NCBI GenBank assembly: GCA_022539475.1
Contig: VCMS01000010.1
Span: 124,001 to 188,000, forward strand
Source of the DNA: Gracilaria domingensis
Taxonomy: Eukaryota > Rhodophyta > Florideophyceae > Gracilariales > Gracilariaceae
Direction: 5' to 3'
Length of the DNA: 64,000 nucleotides
Below are positions 44,053 through 53,953 of this stretch, in pieces. The position numbers and the translations under genes are program-made. The notes below the pieces were generated by a model. It was given only the letters and a program-made list of their open reading frames with translations, was not told the DNA's origin and searched no databases. Position 1 is the first letter of the stretch. The number at the start of each line of letters is the position of its first letter.

Positions 44053-45873
44053 TCACGGTAAACCCGTCGAGGCTCCTGCGCTTCCCGTGTTCGACGGACC
44101 ACATTGAGAAGGACTCGCAAACGTCTGCGCACCCAGAATCATCAACTGGCCGAGGTCATACATGTCCGGTGGGACCGGTACTCCGCAGTTCAGGAGCTGA
44201 TTACGCATCGCGATGGCCCGCGGATCCAAGTTTCTCTGGGAAGGGCCTACAATCCAACCGGTGGGGGCCACTAGCAAATTGCCTGCTCCAGATTCTGGAT
44301 TCGCTACCGTCCCAGACGGCTGACCGACCAGTACCTGGTTTTCTACCGTATCATCCACCATTGGATCTTCCTCGTTGGCTGAGGGATAGTAATCATCGGA
44401 AAACATTAACCCAACCGGGTGACGAGCATGCGCTTGATCGCGTTACACCATGACACCCTCACACGGGTCGTAATAGAAAACCTCCCCGCCTCTCGGATGC
44501 CTGCGCCCAGGTGGACGATCATGAGATGATCTACTCCCGCGTGGGACGTTTTCCGCCAGAACTTGGCCCCAATTGATCTTCTCGATGAGATCGAGGAGGT
44601 ACTCGAGCTCGAGAACGTTGTCTTCTGAACCCAGAGCGGTGTGGAGATCCAGCGTTCTCAGGACGAGCCGCAGCTTCGGCGGAATGTACCAAACACGGTG
44701 TTGATCATAGGATTCCCAAAGCATACAAGCGGCAACGCGAGCTGCCCATTCAGCGATGAAAAGAATCCAATACTCTGAGTTGGGATTCGCAAGCGTGCGC
44801 GACCCCACGTAGGAGATACAAGGGAGCAGTTCCGCGAAACAACCGCGAGGGACTTCGTACATGCCCCACCACGCTGGAAGGGACTGGAATCGTGCCGCCA
44901 ACGCCGTTGGGCGCAACAGCTCAACCTCGATGTTCTGATAGGGAATCAGATACCCGAACCGGGACCTCCATTTGCGTTCATTTCGCAGCCTGTCGAAGAA
45001 CGACCCATCTCCAGAGGGACGTCGCAGATAGCGAAATTCCGCTCAGATGATAGGCCTGTGAAACAGGAGGATGTCGGATGGCATTTCCTGAGGGAAGGCA
45101 GCTGAGGCTGAGAACTCCGCGAGGTTCGCGCCATACTGAATTTCTCCGTACGTTCGGAAGCGAGATAAGTCAAAACCGTATGACGGTGGAATCAGCTGTG
45201 GAAAAGAAGCCCGCTCCTAACGGAAGTACGCGAGCCGCGCCATTGCCGCTCTAGCTTGATCCAACGTCTCGTACTGACGACCGCGTCTCTGCCGCGAGAT
45301 AAGATGAGTCGGCACCACTACGCGGTTCCTCCAATCCCAGGAGTCGACCATGCCGCGAGGAAGGTCGCCAGGCAGCAAACCGTTCTCGGTATGAGCATCG
45401 ACCAACGCAACGTTGTGTACCGACGTCGGATGGAACCAGGGAGCTTTGGAGTACGTCCAACTTCCGTCCGTTTTCGGATCCTGTGTCAAGAGTGACTGGC
45501 GCGCAATCCAGCCACCTGGAGTAGCCAGCAATGGCATGGCATGCGCTGCGTTCCATGCAGCTACGTCGACCGGATTCGGTGTCGGAGTGTGACTCTGATT
45601 CTGTAACAAAGGAGCTGTGGCGAGGCCGCCGAGATACCCAGTCGCGGGAACAGGTAAACTCGGGTTGCCCGACGCCCCAGGCTGGGAAGGCTGGTAACTA
45701 TCCTGGTAAGGATCCATCGCAGAGACGATCTGAGGAGAGTCTGAGAGCGCCGAGTCGTCGGAGCGCACTGTGACTGCGGGAGAACTGGCTGTAGAACCGT
45801 TAGGCTCGTTGCGACGAGGGACCGGGATGTCGGTAAGGCTCATCGCAGCTGGCGTATTTATACTTCTATCCAT
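44053..45873 (-). pseudogene. Antisense accessory gene of gypsy element 2 (about 607 codons, three stops)
   Basis: One minus-strand frame runs from ATG 45871-45873 (another ATG lies 10 codons on) to a stop at 44053. It is interrupted only at 45217-45219 (TAG), 45043-45045 (TGA) and 44443-44445 (TAA), with no frameshift. The N-terminal quarter is Ser/Pro-rich and disordered. The middle (RRGRQYETLDQARAAMARL, IPPSYGFDLSRFRTYGEIQ) and the part after the second stop (WWGMYEVPRGCFAELLP, WILFIAEWAARVAACMLWES, LRLVLRTLDLHTAL) look like folded protein with amphipathic helices. The C-terminus is acidic then Gly/Pro-rich. I recognise no family. The frame lies between pol and the polypurine tract, where antisense genes have been described in some plant gypsy lineages (Tat/Ogre, Grande, Retand). 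The open frame extends into the LTR, but that part is probably fortuitous. Confidence 0.6.
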
Positions 45874-45910
45874 TGGAAGTCTCCGCCGTTTGTGGAAATG
45901 CCTCGAGGCT

Positions 45911-45923
45911 AAGGAGGGAGATG
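45911..45923 (+). other. Polypurine tract of gypsy 2
   Basis: AAGGAGGGAGATG abuts the right LTR, as expected for the plus-strand primer. Confidence 0.7.
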
Positions 45924-46872
45924 TGTAGAGCAAACGCGGAAACGCGGTATCAGCGAAGTTGATACTCATAACTCGTGCACCGAGGTTTGATTTTAGGAAA
46001 GAAAAGTATGAAACTTGGCCCAAAACTGGGGTATTTTGAGGTGGTTGGATGTCGGAATGTCCGCTGGACTGGCCATGGTGTGGCACGTGGTCTTGAGTGG
46101 TCGTGGGTACACGTGATCTGATTTGGGTCTATTCACAGAGGAATTGTTTCGACAGTCGAATTATTTACTGGCCGCTGACCCGGGCTGGTCACGTACACCA
46201 CGTGTGTGGCTTTGCACAAGCGTGCAATAGATTATTTAATTTAGTTTACCTCATTTACCGGTTACGGTATAAGGGGTGACCTCGCAGTCACCTCCACCTT
46301 CAATAAAGGGTAACCGGGTTCGGCTCTGGACTAATTTTGCCTGCGCGAAGTGCAACACTCCTCCCGGAGAGTCACCGCGTACGGTACGTTCTAGCTCCAT
46401 CCCTCGGGATCTTTCAGGCAGTTCTGATCATTTGTGGCCATTGCCCTCGGGCTAATTCCGTCTTCGGACACCTTAGATCAAGCAGATACCTGCTTACCCA
46501 CAAATGGTAGAACTATCAACTCTGTATAGAGATCTTTGCCACGTGGGCTGAATACACGTCCACGTCACCCGCCGCTAGATCTCTTGCCGCTTTCCGCACG
46601 GCCCGCCGGGGGTTTCCTCTGGGTTTTCCCTCTTTTTCCCTTTTTGCCTAGGGTTTCCACTGCCCGCTGGTGCGACCCATCACTGTGGTCTCCGTTTCCG
46701 GATCTTTACCTAGCCTGTTCCTCGTCAACCTCCGAGGTATATCCAGAGGCACGGGCGGTCTTACACCCGCCATTTTCCGTGCACGGAGGGCTCTTTCCCT
46801 GAGTCTACCTCCCCTAGGGAGCAAGGACTCGAACGCCTTGAGTGTCTCTCCCGTCCCCTGGTTTGCACTACA
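45924..46872 (+). repeat. Right LTR of gypsy 2
   Basis: 949 bp, the same length as the left LTR, from TGTAGAGCAAACGC to TTTGCACTACA. TATAAG at 46268-46273 and AATAAA at 46302-46307 match the left copy. Confidence 0.9.
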
Positions 46873-46914
46873 TTCATCTTGTGGCACACACTGGTTCCTG
46901 GACGAACAAACCAT
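46873..46914 (-). pseudogene. gypsy 1 gag, 5' end piece
   Basis: ATG at 46914 opens MVCSSRNQCVPQ, which reaches the insertion point of gypsy 2 at 46873. The remainder of gag lies at 35130-34157. It sits about 36 bp downstream of the gypsy 1 primer binding site. Confidence 0.7.
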
Positions 46915-46949
46915 TGTTCAAAAATGTTTCTCCTGCGAACGTAGCTTAG

Positions 46950-46958
46950 CTGCTACCA
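46950..46958 (-). other. Primer binding site of gypsy 1
   Basis: Read on the minus strand, TGGTAGCAG follows the 5' LTR after two bases. It fits an initiator-Met-type tRNA 3' end and matches the first eight bases of the copia 1 site. Confidence 0.65.
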
Positions 46959-46960
46959 AT

Positions 46961-47165
46961 TGTAAGAGTAGGCTCTTACTGAATCCCTTTACTCACGCTC
47001 GGCTGATTACTGAGGCCTAGCTTCTCTCTCTATGTCGAATCTTCTAAAGGTTCGACTTATATACAACTGTAACGTCCGTTAAGAATGTTTGAATTGGATT
47101 CAAGCATTCCATGACAACTGTTTGTTTCAATACAAACGGGTGTGATAGTCAGTAATTCTATTACA
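46961..47165 (-). repeat. 5' LTR of gypsy 1
   Basis: 205 bp, TGTAATAG...CTCTTACA on the minus strand. It is more diverged from the 3' LTR at 30480 than the solo LTR at 51761 is, at several sites that I compared. Together with its flank it forms the left arm of a large inverted repeat. Confidence 0.85.
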
Positions 47166-47330
47166 CGCAGCTGCTGGAGACTCTGTTTAGCTTGGTTTTC
47201 CGGACACGCCAAGTCAGAGGTAGAGGTCAGCTTGCGACGCTTGAATAGAAATACTTCTATACTGTGCCTTACTTCTGACTGTTGAGAGCGAGCTGGACCG
47301 TTTCACGTACAAAGCAAGATTCTAGTTAGA

Positions 47331-47454
47331 AATTAGGAAACGAATTGAAACTCGATCACCCACGTCTTCCCGCTACACGAATAGGGTTAGAATTCTAACC
47401 CTATAGATGTAGCGGAAAGACGTGGGTGATCGCGTTTCAATTGGTTTCCTAATT
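47331..47454. repeat. 124-bp near-perfect palindrome, copy 1
   Basis: It reads AATTAGGAAACGAATTG toward a GAATTC centre and back as CAATTGGTTTCCTAATT, with only a few mismatches. Single-arm versions occur upstream of C1 (about 4298-4365) and C2 (about 10633-10700), so the palindrome arose by inverted duplication of part of the C-gene flank. It could form a cruciform. Confidence 0.8.
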
Positions 47455-47640
47455 CAGATGTACTGTTGTTCCTGTCATTCACTCGAATGCCTCGACCTGG
47501 GGGAGAGAAAGAAGGGGAGCATTGGTTGGTCAAAAAGGAAGCAATCGATCTCAACGTCGGCAGGTTTTGTCTCTCAATTCCTACGTCTTTGCTGCGTTTC
47601 TCGTCTCTGTGAAGCCGAATGCAAATGAGTGCCAGGGAGG

Positions 47641-50600
47641 CGCTTGAAAATAAGCAAACACATTGAAGTTTAGAAAAAGAAATATGTTTACTGGAATGAG
47701 TTACTGTTCTTTTGTGGTGCGCGGAGAAAGATGTTCAGAGAAACAATGTTTTCAAAAAGTTCTAGACAAACTAATCTAAGCAAGAAGCGGAACTTCGTGC
47801 TCGAGAACAGTCAAAGGAAGAAGAAGAAGACCTTTCACGTCGAACTAGAGCATACGTGTCCTTACAGATTGAGAAGTAAGGCAAACTTTGCTAGCACTCT
47901 TTAAATCATATTTTGAAATTACAATTTTTGGAATGTGTTCCAAGACGTTTTTGCTTGAATCCAACTCTTAGTTTTACGACATGGCACTACATAATTACAT
48001 TACACGTTTTGGGGGTTTAAACCCGTATGCCTCAGAGAGACGCGAGAAATTAGGCAAAGCGAAGTATTAAATAGATCTGAAAAAAGGTTAAAGCAAATTT
48101 TGTAGTTGTAAAGTATATAACAATGCAGTACGTGTAGGTTTCTTTGTTTCTTCGGCGTGACATCACAGTACGGGTTTTAGAACTTCTGCAAAACCCATGA
48201 AAACTGTCAGGCATAACAGACATGTCATTTTAAGATTGTTCAAAAAAGTATCTCCAACGTTGAGTTTAGAAACTCAACCTGTTAAAATCTTCAACTCGAA
48301 GTATCCTCTCACAGAACAGTCTGATTCAAAAACTGCAAATCGGAAACTTAGTTTCGCAACAGATGTCTACACTAGTGCAAGGTTTTTAGATTAAACCGCT
48401 TTGAACATAAAGATATTAGTGGCACAACTTATAAACTCTACTCCAAAATGAGCTGTTTTGCTGATTTTCTTATGCATTTATTTGCTTTTGAGATGCAGGT
48501 TATTGGCAATGTCTTTGCACGTTTTGCTCAACCTGGAAATACCATCACATTGACATTCGTAAATTTATCTTAATCATCAAAATTTTTTTATTCTGAGCTT
48601 AACAAGTCTAACTATGCATGTAAGTTGACCTCAACTATGTCTCAACTTGACCTGGGAAGAGCGGGAACTGGCAGAAGAACTAGATTTGACTGTCAAGCGC
48701 TCTTGTCAAATAAAATTGCAGTATTTCAGTAGCTTTTACACTAAAGGCAGAGATGCTGACAGTTTACAGTGGCCTTATTGTGGAGCACATTTGACGGCGT
48801 TGCTACTCCGGCCGAGGGGAATCCCTTTTGATTTGCGGGAAGAGTTCACTTTCCCGGAATATTCTTAAATTGGAACGTCTTCAATTTTACGAGCAAGATC
48901 ATCTTAGTGTCCGAAGTGGACTACAAAGAACGTATTGTCGTAGAACAAGTAGAGAATCTATGCGTAGTTGTAGTATCAATGTGGTAGAACTGGAAGTTCT
49001 GTACCTCAAAACGCGGTATATACCGGTTTCATCGCCATATACTTGTGTTCAGTACGGCATACTTTTATTGATAAAATAGTTTGCTTGAATTTAAAATGGT
49101 GTACTCTACTCACAAAAGATGCCTTAAAGTAAAGTATGCTTCTTTCTGAACCCAGAAGCGTTTACGAACAATGCTACGAACGTTTTCATTTTTTCGAAGG
49201 AGTACCATCGACATTTCGAGATGTTTCCACATCTTCGGAGATGTACATGTACATCTTGTTCGCACACACTATTGTACTGTAATGCTTCTATCCTGCAAAG
49301 TGCAACATATTTCAAAACTTTTGATATATTTTACAATCACTGATTGGCGCAAAAAAAAGTTTTTGGCAGTAGTCTTAAACTTTTGCTATTTCCCACGCTC
49401 CCCTGCTTATATTAACGCAGGGTTATTGTAAGTTGAGTTGTATGCAGGTTTTACCAACAAAATTCTTTCATTTTGAAATTAAAACGTTTTTCCTAGAACG
49501 AAAATGAAAACCCTGACTACTGTTCACCAGCAATGCAACCCATTATTTAAAAATTAACTATATTTATTATCAAGTTCTTCACTTTTCGCTATTCCCGCGT
49601 CTCCCGGCGGCGGCGCCAACAAGGACGCCACCACTATGCCACCACGGCCGCTTGCGAGATGCACCTTGCCACGCGCTTGGACGAGTCTGCTGCGGTTGCG
49701 ATTTGAGGTGCTGCCTGCGCATGCGATCGACTCGCGTTCATTCTTGTTTTGTACGCAGCTTTTTCACGTCACAACGCGAGTCTCAACGTTCCTACGTGGC
49801 AAAATGCAACACGTCTCTTATCTGGGAGACGCGGGAAATCCAGCATCACGCGGGTGTGACACTGCAAGGGGAAGCGGGAAATCGAACATGTGACAACTTT
49901 TGTCAAAACATTGAATTTTTATTTGATCCTGATAAACTATTTCAAAACTTCTCGATTCTTGCTAGACGGTTTGCATTGTTGGTGCGTTGCGCACCATGTT
50001 CCAAAGCCTTTCTGTCAGCTACACATCATAATGTTCTTCAAAAACGGCGACATCTCGCCATGTCGTAGTACCGTTTCGAACAAAAAGAAAACCTTCTTTA
50101 CGCAACCAGCTTTCCCCCTCTATTCCAAAAGTAGGCATAATTTTCTAGAACTATAGCTACATGTATACGAAATTTCGACTGAAAGTACGTGATAGTTTGT
50201 AGAAGTACGCCGCATCAAAGATCGCTATATAGCGTTGATATCGCTATTTGTCGAGGCTTACACTGCTTGTTTTGCCGTCATTTAAAACTCAAGAACTAGT
50301 TGAATTAGAGTACTCCTATTCTAATACTGAATCTCATGTAAAATAAGGAACATAATTTACAGTAGCCTGAAGCTGTTTGAAGCTCTAAGCAGACCACTTT
50401 TGGTTCAACTTCAACTTACTCCATTTCCCGTGGCATCTGACGAAGATGTCGACGGTAGATATATGTAAGATCTAGGGTAAAATTGAAACCATGGGTACTG
50501 TATTCTTTGAAGTCGACATAAACACGCCATCACATAGGAAATGGCCATGGCTTGTCACGTACGTGTGACATGTACAGTTGCAAGTAAGTGTCAAATTGCA

Positions 50601-50667
50601 GGATTTTCGGCATCTCCTAGATGGTTCGTAACTACTGTAAACCACACGCAATGCTGACTTACAATTG
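47641..50667. other. AT-rich spacer within the inverted repeat, no supported gene
   Basis: About 3 kb, AT-rich, with only short frames. 48647-48868 is open on the plus strand but starts without ATG and matches nothing I know. 49590-49800 is a GC-richer island that shares short blocks (CGCATGCGATCGAC, TCGTTC) with the C2 5' flank near 10335, so it is probably another scrambled piece of that flank. The rest is unassigned. Confidence 0.45.
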
Positions 50668-51204
50668 GTACTTTTAATTTGTGTCAGTGACACCATTCAA
50701 GAACGCGACGCTGAAGATTTCGACAGTGCAATCGACATCTTTATCATAGCGAGTTTCCCGCGTGATCTCGAATCTTGGTCAGCCTGTAATGTCGTTGTTC
50801 CTGTCTCAATTTTGATGAAACAAGCGTACTTCGATGGAGCGTGCAGATTTAAAGTGGAGTACGGTAGTTTTGTCTTGATTCGAGTGTCGCTAGAGACTAA
50901 ATTTGGCATACCAAAAAGCGATATATAGCAATTTTGGCGCTTTATATCTCTTGTTGGTCTGCTCAACTACTTTTGTTAACTAAGTCGAATCAAGTCGACT
51001 CTAGTGCACTCCACTTTACATTCGTATTTTACTTCGGAGTACGCCAGTTTTGTCAGACTTGAAACCGAAACAACCGAACTAGAGGTAGACCTAGATTCCG
51101 TTCTTCCGGGACAACCGCTATGTTGAAGATGTCGATATCGCCATCGACATCTTCAACATCGCGTTTTTCAATAGTGTCACTGACACAAATTAAAATTCTT
51201 GTAA
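50668..51204. repeat. Fold-back element with about 226-bp inverted arms
   Basis: 50668-50893 matches the reverse complement of about 50978-51204 with scattered mismatches. Shared blocks are TTTTAATTTGTGTCAGTGACAC, AACGCGA..TTGAAGAT.TCGA, ATCGACATCTT and TAAAGTGGAGT. A spacer of about 85 bp separates the arms. There is no transposase. It may be a MITE-like or fold-back transposon. An 88-codon frame across the left arm is probably not a gene. Confidence 0.65.
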
Positions 51205-51471
51205 TAATCAAATATTCCTGTACTTTACAGTTACTACAGACCTAAATGTATGGTGTGGCATGCGCTTCATGCTGGATTTCCGACTCCTCCCTAGCACTCA
51301 TTTGCATTCGGCTTCACAGAGACGAGAAACGCAGCAAAGACGTAGGAATTGGGAGACAAAACCTGCCGACGTTGAGATCGATTGCTTCCTTTTTGACCAA
51401 CCAATGCTCCCCTTCTTTCTCTCCCCCAGCTCGAGGCATTCGAGTGAATGACAGGAACAACAGTACATCTG

Positions 51472-51595
51472 AATTAGGAAACCAATTGAAACGCGATCAC
51501 CCACGTCTTTCCGCTACACGTATAGGGTTAGAATTCTTACCCTGTACGTGTAGCAGAGACACGTGGGTGATCGCGTTTCAATTCGTTTTTTAATT
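51472..51595. repeat. 124-bp near-perfect palindrome, copy 2
   Basis: The same structure as 47331-47454 with the same GAATTC centre and a few different mismatches. Confidence 0.8.
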
Positions 51596-51760
51596 TCTAA
51601 CTAGAATCTTGCTTTGTACGTGAAACGGTCCAGCTCGCTCTCAACAGTCAGAAGTAAGGCACAGTATAGAAGTATTTCTATTCAAGCGTCGCAAGCTGAC
51701 CTCTACCTCTGACTTGGCGTGTCCGGAAAACCAAGCTAAACAGAGTCTCCAGCAGCTGCG

Positions 51761-51966
51761 TGTAATAGAATTACTGCCTATCACACCCGTTTGTATTGAA
51801 GCAAACAGTTGTCATGGAATGCTTAAATCTAAATTCAAACATTCTTAACGGACGTTACAGTTGTATATAAGTTAAACTTTTAGAAGATTCGACGTAGAGA
51901 GAGAAGCTAGGCCTCAGTACTCAGCCTAGCGTGAGTAAAGTGATTCGGTAAGAGCCTCCTTATACA
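51761..51966 (+). mobile_element. Solo LTR of the gypsy 1 family
   Basis: 206 bp, TGTAATAGAATTAC...CTTATACA, with TATATAAG inside. The flanks CTGCG (51756-51760) and CAGCG (51967-51971) agree at four of five bases, which suggests a genuine insertion in the C3 5' flank followed by LTR-LTR deletion. Confidence 0.82.
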
Positions 51967-52146
51967 CAGCGTAGGCCTCGAAATAGCAGCTTTGAGCGCT
52001 ATCCCCCCCATTTGCTCACGTTCACACATCCAATTCACAAGAGTAGCGATTGAGCCTTGAGACCCCCACAACAAACAAGTTTAGTCATTTCAAACCTGAG
52101 AGACTGAGCTTTTGGTTCCTCACTTTGACAGGGTTCTCAAACGGAG
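51967..52146 (+). repeat. C3 5' flank, middle part
   Basis: It continues the C-gene flank after the solo LTR (compare C1 4515-4680: AGCAGCTTTGAGCGCT, AGCGATTGAGCCT, GAGAGACTG). It ends at the 2.45-kb insertion. Confidence 0.65.
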
Positions 52147-52296
52147 CTGTGTTGCAATTAATTGCTATTGCAATATATTGCAATATGCAATAATTATTGC
52201 ATATTGCAAGTACTATTTCCCATTGCAATACACATTGCAGTTTCATTTCGTATTGGAGCTCATATTGCAAAATGCTATGATATTGCTGGATCTATT

Positions 52297-52950
52297 TCAT
52301 TCTGAAAATAAATGCCGCAATAAATTTAGCTCTTGGCGTTCAATGTAAATATCACGGAAGCTTGAAAGCTTTTCTTTCAAGAAACAGAAGTGTGGACTCC
52401 ATTTTTCGTAAGCAAACGGAAAGACGCGGGTGGTGACAAACCCAAGGAGAGAAACACAAAAAATGCCCGAGAGTACCAGCCTAAACGGCGAAAGATGATA
52501 CGGTAGCTCAGCGATAAATGCAACAGCCGCATAAAAGAACTGAAGCCACACTTCCTGTCTCAATGTTCACGTGGAAATCAGCAACCGACGACAGAGACGC
52601 AAGCCAAGTAGCTAGCAGACGCACCGCACGTCCCACGTTCGTAGAGGGAACAAAAACGTCGGTACGATGAAAACCGTCGTAGTGTGCACACGAGCCCAAC
52701 GGGGCGGGCGCACACTAAGAATTCAAGAAAAAGGGCGGGAGACCGGGCCGCCCGTAGAGAGAAAAAAAAGAGAGGGGGGAGAGAGGGTTGATGGCAGGGA
52801 AGCACAGACCGTGCTGAAAGGAAGTGGGGATGCCAAAGGGGAAGGTCGACGACAGAGAGGGAGAGGGATGAGAGCGGGTTAGAGGGTCGTCGTGAGGGAG
52901 GAAGTGGTCTGACCGAACCGAGTTGCTTTTCGACCGCTCGGGCTCGGGGG
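52297..52950. other. Left part of the insertion, no supported gene
   Basis: Open minus-strand frames at 52297-52563 and 52508-52805 include hydrophobic stretches but no consistent start or family. 52690-52950 is purine-rich with a poly-A/G run near 52770. Confidence 0.3.
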
Positions 52951-53053
52951 TTTATATCTGCAATCTTAATGCTTTGTGTATCTTAAGTTGCATACTGAAT
53001 ATTGGCTTCCATAAAATACCCTAGTCTGCTCACCATATTCATAGTAAGTAGTG

Positions 53054-53485
53054 ATGTCGACATGCGGTTCTTCGTTATGTAGGTCGGTGGTTGGCTTTAT
53101 TTCTTCCGGCTATTTAGGTTTTCAATTAGTTCTTTGGGTAATGTCTACTTTCCACGTGGTGCCATCATGTCATCATCGGAATTGGCCGTACGTGACCAGT
53201 TTTCATGCGGTTATGTTTCATATTATATATACCTTTGGGTGCCTTACAGGTATGTCATGCTACCTCTGGCTTGCCGCTGCCATTCGGATACCCCTCGTTG
53301 GAACCATGTCGACTCCGAATGAAGTTATGGCTGTAATGACCGACGACGATACCGACCACTCCTACGCTCCCACGGCGAAGTCCACCTTTCTCATCGAGAG
53401 CGAAGCGAAAGAAGTGACGGTTGATGATATCAGCCAGGAGGAAAAAGAGAAGATGGATGATGATGAAGAGGCACAGGAGGAATAA
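53054..53485 (+). CDS. Small two-pass membrane protein with acidic tail
   Basis: 143 codons from ATG 53054. Hydrophobic segments at about residues 11-34 and 47-77 predict a hairpin of two membrane passes. The C-terminal 60 residues are soluble and strongly acidic (DDISQEEKEKMDDDEEAQEE), and probably cytosolic. No family is recognised. It lies inside the 2.45-kb insertion, 900 bp from its left end, and the next frame begins 470 bp further on. Either the insertion captured a host gene, or this is the element's own accessory gene. The frame is intact, but nothing upstream decides the start. Confidence 0.4.
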   Translation: MSTCGSSLCRSVVGFISSGYLGFQLVLWVMSTFHVVPSCHHRNWPYVTSFHAVMFHIIYTFGCLTGMSCYLWLAAAIRIPLVGTMSTPNEVMAVMTDDDTDHSYAPTAKSTFLIESEAKEVTVDDISQEEKEKMDDDEEAQEE

Positions 53486-53953
53486 ATTCAAGTTTAGCTG
53501 ATGGCTTGTGAGAATCCACTGTAAGAATTTCCTTTTAAATGCAGGAATTCGTAAGAGGAACTTAGAGAGAACTTGAACGAGCTGCCGGTGCATTTTGTAC
53601 GTGGCATTGGCGTGGGCCTAGCGCTGGCTATGACAATACAACGTTTGCTTTCTCGTGCTCGCGGTCTTCGCCTTGTAAACGATGCGATCCGTGTTTTTTA
53701 GTCCCCGTAGAGTTCACGATGCTTGTTTTTTTCGCTATGCGTGCAGCCTAACGGCTGTTTTTTTGGAATATATAGATCTTTTATCGTCAATCTGCCTTCA
53801 TGGCGTCTGAGTAAATGCTCTGCGTCTGAGTCATAGCGTAATTGTCTTTGAATTTCTGCTTCATTGCTTGGAGTGGGCGCGGTGGTCCAAGTCGTCCGTG
53901 TGGCGTCCTGCCAGCGCGGCGCAACGCACGCTCCAAGGCTTTTTGCCGTCGCC

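Larger units (their letters stand above)
35131..46872 (+). mobile_element. Ty3/gypsy chromovirus 2, 11.7 kb, with antisense gene
   Basis: A complete plus-strand element with two 949-bp LTRs, primer binding site, gag, a decayed pol with chromodomain, a minus-strand gene of about 600 codons, and a polypurine tract. It is nested in the gag of gypsy 1. The flanks ATCAT (35126-35130) and TTCAT (46873-46877) match at four of five bases. The LTRs differ at roughly 20 of 949 positions by eye. The internal region of 9.8 kb is long for a chromovirus, because of the antisense gene and a C-terminal extension of pol. Confidence 0.88.
30480..47165 (-). mobile_element. Ty3/gypsy chromovirus 1, split by a nested gypsy element
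   Basis: Minus-strand element bounded by LTRs of 206 bp (30480-30685) and 205 bp (46961-47165). Its own sequence is about 4.9 kb; the rest is gypsy 2, inserted in gag at 35131-46872. Domain order PR-RT-RNaseH-INT-chromodomain defines a chromovirus. The two LTRs show roughly 7 percent difference, clearly more than the LTRs of gypsy 2, in keeping with the older age required by nesting. No 5-bp duplication joins the two outer flanks (GATCG at left, CGCAG at right), so one end has been rearranged. Confidence 0.88.
46961..47640 (-). repeat. Left arm of large inverted repeat
   Basis: The arm comprises the gypsy 1 5' LTR plus 475 bp of C-gene 5' flank (47166-47640). It is the reverse complement of 51285-51966. 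The flank part is nearly identical between arms. The open frame at 47422-47628 recurs as a mirror copy at 51504-51298 but lies in the C-gene flank, so it is not called as a gene. Confidence 0.82.
51285..51966 (+). repeat. Right arm of large inverted repeat
   Basis: The mirror of 46961-47640. Here it stands in its native place, as part of the 5' flank of gene C3. It contains the second palindrome and the solo LTR at 51761. Confidence 0.82.

Noticed and set aside
48647-48868. 73-codon plus-strand frame in the AT-rich spacer
   Set aside because: It starts without ATG, is short, has no domain or second copy, and lies in repeat-derived sequence.
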